DNA of 64,000 nt from Terriglobales bacterium (GTDB taxonomy: Bacteria; Acidobacteriota; Terriglobia; Terriglobales; Acidobacteriaceae). Below the pieces are notes generated by a model. It did no database searches and was not told the origin of the DNA. It saw only the letters and a list, made by a program, of their open reading frames with translations. The first letter of the stretch is position 1. Every line of letters starts with the position of its first letter. The DNA is taken from contig DATMPC010000013.1 of NCBI GenBank assembly GCA_035567895.1, positions 1 to 64,000 of the forward strand. The letters run 5' to 3'. Shown here in pieces: positions 25,951 to 35,043 of the stretch. A program made the position numbers and the translations under genes.

Positions 25951-27440
25951 GCGAGTTCTCCGATCTGCTTGACCTTGCATCAGAGCGCGTCGGGGGCCGC
26001 GTGCTCGCCACAAACGATGACTTCTTTGCTCCCAAAGAAAATCTAATCAAGGCTGCCAAGCCGGTATGGATCGAAAACAAGTACACCGATCGCGGCAAAT
26101 GGATGGACGGTTGGGAGTCGCGTCGTCGCCGCACTCCCGGACACGATTGGTGCATCCTGCAGCTAGGGATACCGGGCGTTCTATCTCAAGTTGTCGTTGA
26201 TACCAGCTACTTTCGCGGAAACTTTCCGGAGTCTTGCTCGCTGGAAGCCTGCGCCATCGAGCAGTCGAATGTTGAGTTGGCGGGCGGCACGCCCTGGGCT
26301 GAAGTGTTTCCGCGATCTCAACTCAAGGGAGACAGTCAGAACATCTTCGCAATAAACGATCCTCATCGTTATACGCACTTGCGCTTGAATATTTACCCCG
26401 ACGGCGGCGTCGCTCGGCTGCGAGTTCTTGGCGAAGCTATTCCTGAATTGGAACAGGCACTTAATAATTCCGACCTGGCCGATTTGGCTGCTGTGCATAA
26501 TGGCGGCCATGTCCTCGACTGCAGCGACAAATTCTTTAGCGCGCCGCAGAATTTGCTCATGCCTGGCTCGAGCTGCGGAATGCACGACGGCTGGGAGACG
26601 AAACGCCGGCGCGGTCCGGGTTACGACTGGGTGACCATCCGACTAGGGGTCTCAGGGACAATTCAGGCAATCGAAGTCGATACCTCTTACTTCAAGGGCA
26701 ACTTCCCTGAGAGTTGTTCACTGGAAATCTGTGCGGCGGGATCCGACGGGTCAGATACCACGAACTGCTCTTGGCAAGAACTGCTTCCGCGCACGGCGCT
26801 CAGCGCGGACTCAGTTCATCGATTCGAGGTGGCCGCACAAAAACCCGCAACCCAGGTTCGCTTTAACATCTACCCTGACGGGGGAGTCGCACGGCTGCGC
26901 ATTTACGGAGTGCCGGACAAGAATGCTCTGGTAGTGTCGCGGTTGCGTTGGCTGAATTCGTTGCCCGACTACGCTGCTCGAAGCGTCTTGTTGAACTGTT
27001 GTGGTTCGTTGAAATGGGCTGCCCTTATGACTGAGCGTCGGCCCTTCGCAGATGTTCAACAATTGCTGGATCAGCACACGGCGAGTTCCGAGCGCTTAGC
27101 GGCTGAGGATTGGAAGGAAGCCTTCGCCGCTCATCCGAAGATCGGAGAAGACAGAGACACCATCAGCAGCGGACAGGCACAACGATGGTCGCAGCAGGAA
27201 CAATCCGCAGCGGCCGTCGCTTCTCTCCAGGTACGAAACGCGCTGCAGCGCCGAAATCAGGAATATCATGAGCGCTTCGGCTACATCTTTATCGTGTGCG
27301 CAAGCGGGAAGTCCGCCGAGGAGATGTTAGCGATGCTTACCGAACGCCTTCGTAACGATCCCGCGCGCGAGCTTGAGGTTGCCGCCGGGGAACAGAGGAA
27401 GATCACGAGGCTTCGACTGCAAAAACTGATCGGGGCGTGA
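25947..27440 (+). CDS. Allantoicase fused to OHCU decarboxylase
   Basis: A 497-residue two-enzyme fusion. Residues about 1-325 are allantoicase with its two homologous beta-sandwich repeats (DGWESRRRRTPGHDW / VDTSYFRGNFPESCSLE, then DGWETKRRRGPGYDW / VDTSYFKGNFPESCSLE), which hydrolyses allantoate to ureidoglycolate and urea. Residues about 335-497 are 2-oxo-4-hydroxy-4-carboxy-5-ureidoimidazoline decarboxylase, with the catalytic His in AAHPKIGED and a C-terminal helix set. The two steps are not consecutive in the pathway, with allantoinase between them. The frame is continuous with no stop between domains. It overlaps allB by 4 bp. Confidence 0.92.
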   Translation: MSEFSDLLDLASERVGGRVLATNDDFFAPKENLIKAAKPVWIENKYTDRGKWMDGWESRRRRTPGHDWCILQLGIPGVLSQVVVDTSYFRGNFPESCSLEACAIEQSNVELAGGTPWAEVFPRSQLKGDSQNIFAINDPHRYTHLRLNIYPDGGVARLRVLGEAIPELEQALNNSDLADLAAVHNGGHVLDCSDKFFSAPQNLLMPGSSCGMHDGWETKRRRGPGYDWVTIRLGVSGTIQAIEVDTSYFKGNFPESCSLEICAAGSDGSDTTNCSWQELLPRTALSADSVHRFEVAAQKPATQVRFNIYPDGGVARLRIYGVPDKNALVVSRLRWLNSLPDYAARSVLLNCCGSLKWAALMTERRPFADVQQLLDQHTASSERLAAEDWKEAFAAHPKIGEDRDTISSGQAQRWSQQEQSAAAVASLQVRNALQRRNQEYHERFGYIFIVCASGKSAEEMLAMLTERLRNDPARELEVAAGEQRKITRLRLQKLIGA

Positions 27441-27453
27441 CACTTCAAACAGC

Positions 27454-27801
27454 ATGACCAATCATTCCAGTCCGATTACCACTCACGTGCTCGACACTGC
27501 GCGCGGAAAACCCGCAGCGGGCATTCCCGTGGCTCTGCACCTGCAGTCGGATGGAAATTGGCGAGAGCTTGCCCGTGGAATCACCAACCAGGACGGCAGA
27601 ATCACTGACTTGCTTCAGGAATCGAAGTTACAGGCGGGGAAATACCGGCTGACCTTCGACACAGGTGGATATCTTGCCGCCTCCGGCAAGCCGTTTTTTC
27701 CCGAAGTGGAAATCGTTTTTGAGATACATGATCCGGCTCAGCACTATCACGTCCCACTGTTGCTCAGCCCCTATGGCTACTCCACCTATCGAGGCAGCTA
27801 G
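27454..27801 (+). CDS. uraH: 5-hydroxyisourate hydrolase
   Basis: A 115-residue transthyretin-like enzyme that opens 5-hydroxyisourate to OHCU. The family signature ITTHVLDTARGKPAAGIPV lies near the N-terminus (residues 9-27), and the C-terminus ends exactly in the diagnostic YRGS. It is 13 bp downstream of the fusion gene and 3 bp upstream of urate oxidase. The size is normal for the tetrameric bacterial enzyme and no signal peptide is present, so it is cytosolic. Confidence 0.95.
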   Translation: MTNHSSPITTHVLDTARGKPAAGIPVALHLQSDGNWRELARGITNQDGRITDLLQESKLQAGKYRLTFDTGGYLAASGKPFFPEVEIVFEIHDPAQHYHVPLLLSPYGYSTYRGS

Positions 27802-27804
27802 CCG

Positions 27805-28650
27805 ATGAGCTTCGAGCTAGTAGCGAATAATTACGGAAAGTCGCGCGTGCGCCTGGTGCGTGTGACCAGAACCGGTCCGCAGCACGATATCAAAGACATC
27901 TCCGTCGACATTCAGTTCGAGGGCGACTTCGACGCCATACACACCAAAGGCGACAACAGTAAAGTTCTGCCGACGGACACGATGAAGAATACGGTGTACG
28001 CTCTGGCTGCGCAGCAACCCGTGGGTGAGATCGAACACTTTGGCACGCGGCTTGTGTGCCACTTTCTTGGCAATAATGCGCAGGTCACGGCCGTGAAGGT
28101 AGGCATCTCTGAACATCTTTGGTCGCGTATTGGCGCGGAGGCAAGGCCGCACCCGACCGCGTTCGTTTCTGGCGGGAATGAGCGCCGCACGGCTAGTGTG
28201 ACTGGAACTCGGGAGAGAACAACCGTGTCTGCCGGAATCGAAGGACTGCTGGTGCTTAGAACAGCGGGCTCGGCTTTTGACGGCTACCTGAAAGATCCCT
28301 ATACAACTCTCCCCGAAACTCGCGACCGCATCTTCGCAACAGTCGTAAGAGCGGACTGGGATTATGGAGTGGAAGATGCCAGCTTCGGTCTGTGCTGGAG
28401 GACAGTACGTGGGGCGTTGTTAGAAACTTTTGGTAATCATCCCAGTGAGTCAGTACAGCACACTCTCTATGCGATGGCGGAAGCCGCGTTGGAACGATGC
28501 GACCAACTCAGCGAGATCCGCCTGTCGATGCCCAATAAGCATCATCTCGCCTTCGATATTTCCCGTTTTGGTATGGAGAGCCGTAATGAAGTTTTCGTTC
28601 CCACCGACGAGCCCTACGGACTGATCGAGGCGACTCTGCGCAGAACCTGA
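27805..28650 (+). CDS. Urate oxidase (uricase)
   Basis: A 281-residue cofactor-free uricase converting urate to 5-hydroxyisourate. Visible family motifs include NNYGKSRVRLVRV at the N-terminus, the active-site KGDNSKVLPTDTMKNTVYAL (about residues 50-70), FGTRLVCHF, and TAGSAFDGYLKDPYTTLPET with DRIFATVV after it. It lies 3 bp after uraH and ends the operon. With xanthine dehydrogenase upstream, the path from xanthine to ureidoglycolate is complete in this cluster. Confidence 0.94.
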   Translation: MSFELVANNYGKSRVRLVRVTRTGPQHDIKDISVDIQFEGDFDAIHTKGDNSKVLPTDTMKNTVYALAAQQPVGEIEHFGTRLVCHFLGNNAQVTAVKVGISEHLWSRIGAEARPHPTAFVSGGNERRTASVTGTRERTTVSAGIEGLLVLRTAGSAFDGYLKDPYTTLPETRDRIFATVVRADWDYGVEDASFGLCWRTVRGALLETFGNHPSESVQHTLYAMAEAALERCDQLSEIRLSMPNKHHLAFDISRFGMESRNEVFVPTDEPYGLIEATLRRT

Positions 28651-28731
28651 CGAATCGCACCGATAATGGGGCTGAAAATCTAGCAATCACGATGAGAGTA
28701 AAATGCTCTGCGGTGCTCCAGGAGGTGCCGT

Positions 28732-28896
28732 ATGCCTCGCTATGAATTCTTCTGCGAAGATTGCCAGAAGCCCTTCGAAGTCATTCTCACTCTCTCAGAG
28801 TACGAAAAAGGCGATGTAGCCTGCCCTGGTTGCGGGGCAAAACACGTTCACCAGGACGCCACTGCATTCTTTGCGGTGACGTCGAAAAAAAGCTGA
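28732..28896 (+). CDS. FmdB-type zinc-ribbon protein
   Basis: A 54-residue protein, MPRYEFFCEDCQKPFEVIL at the N-terminus, with two Cys pairs (CEDC and CPGC) that form a zinc ribbon. FmdB-type proteins are small putative regulatory or metal-handling proteins of unknown detail. AGGAGG lies 6 nt before the ATG. It sits about 80 bp after urate oxidase and could be read with that operon or from its own promoter. Confidence 0.8.
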   Translation: MPRYEFFCEDCQKPFEVILTLSEYEKGDVACPGCGAKHVHQDATAFFAVTSKKS

Positions 28897-29098
28897 GCTG
28901 TCGCAAACCTGATTTTCTTTCTGCTGTCAGCGACTCGATCGAGGCTCTGCCGCCGTCGAGACTGGTTTCTCTCGCCGTGAGGTTCTCGATTGAACGCTGT
29001 CGGTATTTGCTCTCCCCAGGCCTGCTCCCGCCTTGCGCTTCAGACATACGACTACAATGATTCTCGACGGCTATTCGCAGCCAAATCGAGTATCGTTT

Positions 29099-30466
29099 GT
29101 GAAAACCAGCGTTTTTGAAATCTTTAAGATCGGTGTTGGGCCCTCAAGCTCTCATACCGTGGGTCCCATGCGGGCTGCGCGAGACTTTGTCGAACGCATC
29201 GCGAAGGCTCGAAAGCTTGCAAGCGTTTCGCGCCTGGCTACGGAACTCTTCGGCTCACTTGCGCTTACCGGCCGCGGACACGCGACAGACCGCGCGATCA
29301 TTCTCGGGCTGCTGGGCGAATCACCCAGCGAGGTGGATCCGGGCAAGATCGAATCAATGGTTGACGAGGTTCGACACAGTGCAACCATCCAACTGCATCA
29401 TCGTCATCCGATCAGGTTCGATGAGAGCAGCGATCTGGTCTTCCGAACCACCGAGACCCTGCCAGGTCATTCCAATGGCATGCGATTCACCGCCTTTGCC
29501 GCAGACGGCTCCGTCGTAGACACACAAATCTATTACTCCGTTGGAGGCGGTTTCATCAGCAGGGAAGGCGAGAAGCCAGCCGAGTCCAATGAAGGAAAGG
29601 CGGCAGTACCGCGTCCCTTCTCGAGCGGAGCCGATTTGCTGCGTATCGGAGAAGAGAATGCCATCTCGATTTGGGAAATCGCATTAGCGAACGAAAAAGC
29701 CTGGAGCAGCGAGGCCGAAATCAGACAGCAACTCAGCCAGATTCACCAGACGATGGAAGCATCTATCGATCGTGGTTTGCGCACTGAGGGCATTCTTCCA
29801 GGTGGACTGAAAGTTCGACGCCGCGCGCCGCGCCTGTTTCAAAAACTCAGCAAGCAGAGTAGCTCCGATCCGCTTGCTCCCATGGATTGGGTAAACGCCT
29901 TTGCCATGGCCGTGAATGAAGAGAACGCCGCCGGAGGGCGCGTGGTAACTGCTCCAACAAATGGAGCTGCCGGCATTATTCCCGCAGTGGGCCGTTATTA
30001 TCTTCGCTTCATTCCCGGAAGCACAGCCGAAGGCATCTTTCATTACCTGCTGACTGCGGGTGCGATTGGAATTCTGTACAAGGAAAATGCATCGATTTCG
30101 GGAGCGGAAGTCGGATGCCAGGGGGAAGTTGGGGTTGCCTGCTCAATGGCCGCCGGCGGACTGGTAGCCGCACTTGGCGGCAGTAATGCGCAGATTGAAT
30201 ACGCGGCCGAGATCGGCATGGAACACAACCTTGGCATGACATGTGACCCCATCGGCGGACTCGTCCAGATTCCCTGCATCGAGCGCAATGCAATGGGATC
30301 GGTGAAAGCCATCAACGCAGCCCGGATGGCGATGAGCGAAACCGGAGAGCACAAAGTCTCGCTCGATCAAGTAATCGAAACCATGTACCGCACCGGCCAG
30401 GACATGCAGTCTCGCTACAAGGAAACCTCTCTGGGCGGGCTGGCACTGAATATTATCGAGTGCTAG
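29099..30466 (+). CDS. sdaA: L-serine dehydratase, iron-sulfur type, single chain
   Basis: Deaminates L-serine to pyruvate with an oxygen-sensitive [4Fe-4S] cluster. The beta domain starts [20 protein letters not shown]; the alpha domain holds [32 protein letters not shown] and [17 protein letters not shown], which supply the cluster Cys residues. The length (455 residues from this start) fits one-piece enzymes. I prefer the GTG at 29099 because family members begin a few residues before SVFEIFKIG; an ATG at 29057 would add 14 residues. It is not overlapped by its neighbours and seems separately transcribed. Confidence 0.92.
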   Translation: MKTSVFEIFKIGVGPSSSHTVGPMRAARDFVERIAKARKLASVSRLATELFGSLALTGRGHATDRAIILGLLGESPSEVDPGKIESMVDEVRHSATIQLHHRHPIRFDESSDLVFRTTETLPGHSNGMRFTAFAADGSVVDTQIYYSVGGGFISREGEKPAESNEGKAAVPRPFSSGADLLRIGEENAISIWEIALANEKAWSSEAEIRQQLSQIHQTMEASIDRGLRTEGILPGGLKVRRRAPRLFQKLSKQSSSDPLAPMDWVNAFAMAVNEENAAGGRVVTAPTNGAAGIIPAVGRYYLRFIPGSTAEGIFHYLLTAGAIGILYKENASISGAEVGCQGEVGVACSMAAGGLVAALGGSNAQIEYAAEIGMEHNLGMTCDPIGGLVQIPCIERNAMGSVKAINAARMAMSETGEHKVSLDQVIETMYRTGQDMQSRYKETSLGGLALNIIEC

Positions 30467-30637
30467 AGATTAACTCCCGCACCGTTTGATGGTTCCTCCC
30501 CACACGTAATCATCCTGTAACAGATTGGCAAAAGAGTTGGCACCATACACCGATGGTGCCCCTCTGGCTGGCAACTTCCCAAGCTGCTGCTCCATCCGAG
30601 AACTCAGGACATAAGAATCGGGTTCTGAGGGCCGAGT

Positions 30638-32650
30638 ATGGGGCAGTTCAGTCTTTATCGCACAATTAGCGCGGTCGCATTGTCGATTGCGCTCCCGCTT
30701 TTGGTTGGCTGCATGGCTTTGACCGGCAGCACGAAGAACAATGGCGGCGGAAACCCGGGAAGCCCGAATCCAACCGGAAGTATCACTGTGACTCCCGCGT
30801 CGGTGCAGCAAGGCGGCACAGTTACCGTCAGCTGGCAGACTCAGAATGCCACCTCCGTAGCTCTCAGCCAAAACGGAACTTCTGTGCGCCTAGACGGCAA
30901 CCCTCTAAGTTCGGCGGGAATGCAGTTCACGTTGAATACCGTGGGGACCACAACCTTTACCCTCACCGCTACAGGAGCGGCAGGAACAACAGCCGCCACT
31001 GCATCGGGCGCTGCTACGGTCACCGCGCCTCCTCCGACTGGGGGACCAACCGCAACACTGACCGCCACTCCGACGACCGTAACTGCCGGGCAGTCCGTGA
31101 CCCTCAAGTGGACAACGACCAACGCGACCAGCGTTAGCCTGACCCAAAATGGGACGAATGTACCCATCGGCTCGGGACAAACGTCGACGGTAGTGACCTT
31201 GAACGCTGTCGGAACGGCGACATTCATTCTCACGGCAACGGGAGCGCAAGGCGCTGCGGCCACAAGCCAAGCCTCAGTGCAGGTGACTCCTGCGACGTCG
31301 CCCGGGGACATCACCGCGGTAAATCACATTATCTTTCTCTCACAGGAGAACCGAAGCTTCGACGTTATCTTCGGCAAGCTCAACGAATACCGCGCCACGT
31401 TTGGGCTACCCCCAGACATCGATGGATTGCCTGACGACTGCAGCAGCGCGAACTCCGACTGGACTAAACCCTGCGGAGCGATGAATAAAGCTCCGAACTC
31501 TGCAGGAGTTCCTACAAATCCGATCTACGCGTTCCACCTGAAGACGATGTGCATTGAGAACACCAGTTCAGATTGGATCGTCTCGCGATGGGCCTTTAAC
31601 GCAGAAGATCCCGCGTCCGATACTCCGCTCATGGATGGGTTCGCCATCGGCGTGGCTAGCGCAACTCCCGCACCAGCAACATCGAATCCCACGATTCCCG
31701 ATAAGCAGGGCATTCGCGCGATGGGATTTTATACGGCACCGGATCTCGAGTATCACTACTGGCTGGCGACACAGTTTGGCGTTTCGGACCGTTGGTTTGC
31801 TCCAGCGCCCACACGCACCGACTCCAATCGGTACTACCTGGTCGGAGCAACGTCCGGAGGATATGCGTATTCCATCGCAGGCGACGAGCCTTTGATCCAG
31901 TCGCAGACGATCTTCGATCGGCTGCAAGCGGCGGGCGTTTCCTGGAAAATCTATAGCAACGAGCTGTACACCTCGGCCTTCTCGTTCTCAGGATTCATGG
32001 CGGGGTTTGGACCAAATGGCGCGAGTCCACACATATTCCCACTCTCGCAATTCGACGCCGACGTTGCCGGTGGAACTCTTCCCGCCGTCGCCTACATCGA
32101 GCGAGTCGACAACGACGAGCATCCAGGACTTGGCGGCAACGTCCAGGCGGGAGTGAAGGACACCGCGCACTTCATTAACGAGGTAATGAACAGTTCCGCG
32201 TGGAAGGATTCTGTCTTTATTCTGACTTTTGACGAGGGAGGCGGCCTATATGACCACGTTCCCCCACCGACTAACGTGCCCAATCCTGATGGCATTAAGC
32301 CAGTCGACCTCTGTACAGGTGCTTCCGATCCGCGCTGCGCGAATGCAAAGTTCACGCATGGGACTCCTCCTTACGATCCGCCCGGCGATTTCAACCGCTA
32401 CGGCTTCCGCGTTCCGACGGTTGTGATTTCGCCGTTCAGCAAACCACACTACGTCTCGCATCAGCTGACGGATTCGACCGCGTGGCTGGCATTCGTCGAA
32501 AAGAGATTCAACTTGCAACCCTTAACCGCGCGCGACGCAGCCGCCTCGAACATGCTGGACTTCTTCGACTTCACGAATGCTCCGTGGAAGACACCACCGA
32601 GCAATCCGCCCGCGACTCCGATTGGTCCGTGCTACGACGGCCTGCCGTAA
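30638..32650 (+). CDS. Lipoprotein phosphoesterase (phospholipase C/acid phosphatase family) with two Ig-like domains
   Basis: A 670-residue protein with a lipoprotein signal ending LLVGC (Cys25), then a Gly/Asn linker. Two similar bacterial Ig-like repeats follow (about residues 48-128 and 135-218, each with ATSVxLxQNGT and a late TFxLTATGA strand). Residues about 225-665 form a PF04185-type phosphoesterase domain: HIIFLSQENRSFDVIFG (metal and nucleophile region), FDEGGGLYDHVPPP and HGTPPYD. Members hydrolyse phospholipids or phosphomonoesters. It is likely anchored in the outer envelope, with the Ig domains as a stalk. GAGGG lies 6 nt before the ATG. Confidence 0.88.
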   Translation: MGQFSLYRTISAVALSIALPLLVGCMALTGSTKNNGGGNPGSPNPTGSITVTPASVQQGGTVTVSWQTQNATSVALSQNGTSVRLDGNPLSSAGMQFTLNTVGTTTFTLTATGAAGTTAATASGAATVTAPPPTGGPTATLTATPTTVTAGQSVTLKWTTTNATSVSLTQNGTNVPIGSGQTSTVVTLNAVGTATFILTATGAQGAAATSQASVQVTPATSPGDITAVNHIIFLSQENRSFDVIFGKLNEYRATFGLPPDIDGLPDDCSSANSDWTKPCGAMNKAPNSAGVPTNPIYAFHLKTMCIENTSSDWIVSRWAFNAEDPASDTPLMDGFAIGVASATPAPATSNPTIPDKQGIRAMGFYTAPDLEYHYWLATQFGVSDRWFAPAPTRTDSNRYYLVGATSGGYAYSIAGDEPLIQSQTIFDRLQAAGVSWKIYSNELYTSAFSFSGFMAGFGPNGASPHIFPLSQFDADVAGGTLPAVAYIERVDNDEHPGLGGNVQAGVKDTAHFINEVMNSSAWKDSVFILTFDEGGGLYDHVPPPTNVPNPDGIKPVDLCTGASDPRCANAKFTHGTPPYDPPGDFNRYGFRVPTVVISPFSKPHYVSHQLTDSTAWLAFVEKRFNLQPLTARDAAASNMLDFFDFTNAPWKTPPSNPPATPIGPCYDGLP

Positions 32651-32662
32651 GGCAGGAGGGCA

Positions 32663-32923
32663 GAGACGCAGCATGCTGCAAATTAGCTTCGCAGAGAAAC
32701 GGTTTTGAAGGGGCACGGCTTGAGCGAAGCGCAGCCGTGCCGATAAGACGCGGGTTGAAACTCGGCTTCAGCCGCTGAGGGACTTTTACTAAATGGCAAA
32801 GATTCCCTCGGAGGCTAAAGCCAGTTGTTCAGGTTGCGCTAACGGCACGGCTACGCTGCTGAAGCCGTGCCCCTTCAAGCTCGTCTTTCTGCGAAGCTAA
32901 CTGCTTGCAGCATGCTGCGTCTC
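32663..32923 (+). repeat. Large inverted repeat between convergent genes
   Basis: The outer arms begin GAGACGCAGCATGCTGCAA (32663) and end with its complement at 32923. They continue inward through TTAGCTTCGCAGA and GAAGGGGCACGGCTT, so that about 80-90 bases of each arm pair with a few gaps. The left arm also contains its own hairpin (GGCACGGCT/AGCCGTGCC). The element fills the gap between the phosphoesterase stop and the stop of the minus-strand transferase gene, where it can end both transcripts. Confidence 0.85.
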
Positions 32924-32937
32924 AACAATTGAAAGGA

Positions 32938-33630
32938 TCAAGCGGAGATCGCTGGATTCAGCTTGGGCGGATGTTCCTTCGGCCTTGACTCCGCGGCAGC
33001 CGCCTGGGTCTTCAGTTCCTGCTCAGTCAGCGGCTTCATTTTCTGGTAGGTGTACCACATGCGATGAATAACCGTGATCGTAGAGAGTACGGCGATTACC
33101 CACAACACAGGCGCCATGCGGTTGAACAACGCGCCGATAAGCACGAGCACAATGCGCTCTGGCCGTTCGAGGAAGCCGACCTTGCAGCTCGGGATCAGCG
33201 ACTCGGCACGAGCGCGCGTGTAGCTGACCATCACCGAAGTGGTCATCACAATTCCAACCAGCACCACGTAGAAGAAGTGATTGGCGCGCGCGTAATACAC
33301 CAGCAGGCCGAAAAACAGCGCGATATCGCTATAGCGGTCGATGACCGAGTCAAAAAAGGCGCCGAAGGTAGTGACCTGGTGGGTAGCGCGGGCGACGCGC
33401 CCGTCCACCATGTCAAAGATGCCGGCGGCAAGAATCACCAGACCGGCATAAAAGAAGAGCCGAGGTTGCCGATCACCGCTGGCGTATCCAAAAAGAACTC
33501 CGGCGATGATGTTGATGACCAGCCCGGTGAAGGTGAGTATGTTCGGCGAAATGCGGGTGAGCGAAAGTCCGCGCACAATGGCGTATAGAAGCTTGCCGCA
33601 TGCGCGCCCGAATGCGCCGGTCCAGCTCAT
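32938..33630 (-). CDS. CDP-alcohol phosphatidyltransferase family protein
   Basis: A 230-residue integral membrane enzyme with about six helices. The family active site reads DGRVARATHQVTTFGAFFD and continues SVIDRYSD, matching DGxxAR...GxxxDxxxD, the four Asp residues that bind Mg and the CDP-alcohol. Such enzymes make phospholipid headgroups (glycerol, inositol or serine type); the acceptor cannot be read from sequence. The ATG directly abuts the stop of greA upstream, so the two genes form an operon. The C-terminal 40 residues are polar and Lys/Pro-rich. Confidence 0.85.
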   Translation of the reverse strand: MSWTGAFGRACGKLLYAIVRGLSLTRISPNILTFTGLVINIIAGVLFGYASGDRQPRLFFYAGLVILAAGIFDMVDGRVARATHQVTTFGAFFDSVIDRYSDIALFFGLLVYYARANHFFYVVLVGIVMTTSVMVSYTRARAESLIPSCKVGFLERPERIVLVLIGALFNRMAPVLWVIAVLSTITVIHRMWYTYQKMKPLTEQELKTQAAAAESRPKEHPPKLNPAISA

Positions 33631-34146
33631 CTAGCGTCCGCCTGAAGCGCCGTTGGTCTCGGCTTGCTCCTGATCGTGGATGGTTGCGAGCTTCAAAATC
33701 TCCAGCTCGCGCCTGCCGGTGGGCGTTACAACCTCGACTACATCCCCAACCCTTTTGCCCATAAGGCTCTTGCCGATTGGCGAGGTAGTTGAAATTTTAC
33801 CGTGGGTAACGTCGGATTCTTCGCTGGTAACCAGGGTGTATTCGATCTTTTCGTCCTTGGTGCTATCGAAGACCTCGATCACCGAGCCGAACGCAACCCG
33901 ATCTTGCGGAATATTATTCAAGTTCACGAGCGCCAGCTCGCCCATACGCTTCTTGAGCTGGCCGAGGCGCGCGTTGACGAACTCCTGGCGCTGCTTTGCC
34001 ATGTGATACTCAGCGTTCTCGCTGAGGTCGCCGAGTGCGGCCGCCTTTTTTATTTCCTTGGGAAGCTCGTGAGTGAGCTCATGCTCGAGAGCCTTAATTT
34101 CTTCCAGCAGCTTCTTCTTTACGTGTTCAGGCATGGACCTCGCCAT
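33631..34146 (-). CDS. greA: Transcription elongation factor GreA
   Basis: A 171-residue factor that rescues backtracked RNA polymerase by stimulating transcript cleavage. The N-terminal coiled coil includes the acidic tip in the motif GDLSENAEYHMAKQRQEFV (about residues 39-57); the C-terminal FKBP-like domain contains SPIGKSLMGKRVGDVVEV. Start may be ATG 34146 or the Met five residues later (MPEHVKKKL). A 14-residue tail beyond the usual end is polar. It is followed without a gap by the phosphatidyltransferase. Confidence 0.95.
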   Translation of the reverse strand: MARSMPEHVKKKLLEEIKALEHELTHELPKEIKKAAALGDLSENAEYHMAKQRQEFVNARLGQLKKRMGELALVNLNNIPQDRVAFGSVIEVFDSTKDEKIEYTLVTSEESDVTHGKISTTSPIGKSLMGKRVGDVVEVVTPTGRRELEILKLATIHDQEQAETNGASGGR

Positions 34147-34397
34147 TCCATCCGCGCCTGAGTGACACGGTGGGGATCAGGAATTTAGGACGATCTGGAC
34201 GATGACTCACCCTCCGCACTGGGAGGGGCGCGCAGTGTCGACAGGTTCCAGCAGATTATACTCCGCTCCTCGCGGATGAGCCTGGCCGAAGTGATCCAGA
34301 TTTGCTCAGCCCAAAGGACTTAACTCGCCTGTCAGAAGTTGGCGTTGCAGGAAATAAAAAATGCTCCTGAGGTTCGCCCGTAAGACCGTGGAAAACA

Positions 34398-34426
34398 TTG
34401 ACTTAACGGCATTTCCGCGATATCCT
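34398..34426 (+). promoter_or_regulatory. Sigma-70-like promoter of the CarD gene
   Basis: TTGACT (34398-34403), a 17-nt spacer and TATCCT (34421-34426) make a good vegetative promoter, placing the transcript start near 34433. This rules out the TTG at 34426 as a start codon and supports ATG 34471. Confidence 0.65.
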
Positions 34427-34470
34427 TGGATCGTTGTAGTGTCCCGGTTCCCCCGCCCAAAGGTGCCTCA

Positions 34471-34995
34471 ATGAACCATGATTTCCACATCGGTGACAAG
34501 GTTGTTTATCCCAACCACGGCGTAGGCATAGTAGAGCAGATCAGTAGTCGAACAATTGGCAGCATGGTGCAGAAGTATTACGAGCTGCACATCAAGGCCA
34601 GTAATCTGAGAGTTACGATCCCATTCAGCAACGTGGCGGCAGTGGGACTTCGACGAGTCATTAAGAGCGCCGATATCGAGCAAATCCTGGACATTCTGAT
34701 CAACAGCAAATGCGAGAATCACGCCGACTGGAAATTCCGGTTCAAAGAAAACTCCGAAAAGATGCGCACCGGATCGCTACTGGACGTGGCTTTTGTCCTG
34801 AAAAGCCTCCTGGTTTTGAATCAAACCAAGGCGCTTTCCTTCCGCGAGAAGAAGATGCTGGAACGGGCGCGGTATCTGCTGGTAAGTGAGATGGCAATGG
34901 CGAGAAATGTCGACGAAACGGAAATGGAAGGGCTTCTGAATCGCGCCCTGGCCAAAGTAAAGCTGAAGTTCCCAGAAGTGACAGCCGACGCGTAG
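34471..34995 (+). CDS. CarD/CdnL family transcription regulator
   Basis: A 174-residue RNA-polymerase-binding protein. The N-terminal Tudor-like domain begins HDFHIGDKVVYPNHGVGIVE and holds YYELHIKASNLRVTIPFSNV; the helical C-terminal domain (about residues 65-170) contains the segment LVLNQTKALSFREKKMLERA typical of CarD. Proteins of this family stabilise the open promoter complex, often at rRNA genes. AAGGTG precedes the ATG, and a promoter lies 45 bp upstream. It is monocistronic: the next gene is on the other strand. Confidence 0.93.
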   Translation: MNHDFHIGDKVVYPNHGVGIVEQISSRTIGSMVQKYYELHIKASNLRVTIPFSNVAAVGLRRVIKSADIEQILDILINSKCENHADWKFRFKENSEKMRTGSLLDVAFVLKSLLVLNQTKALSFREKKMLERARYLLVSEMAMARNVDETEMEGLLNRALAKVKLKFPEVTADA

Positions 34996-35043
34996 GAGTG
35001 GGCTGTTAGCGTTGAGACAGCGCTTGTAAGCTCAGTTATGGCT

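Noticed and set aside
30841-31314. Long antisense frame under the phosphoesterase Ig-like domains
   Set aside because: Its Val/Ala/Pro-rich product mirrors the Thr/Ala-rich Ig repeats on the other strand; no start signal or domain.
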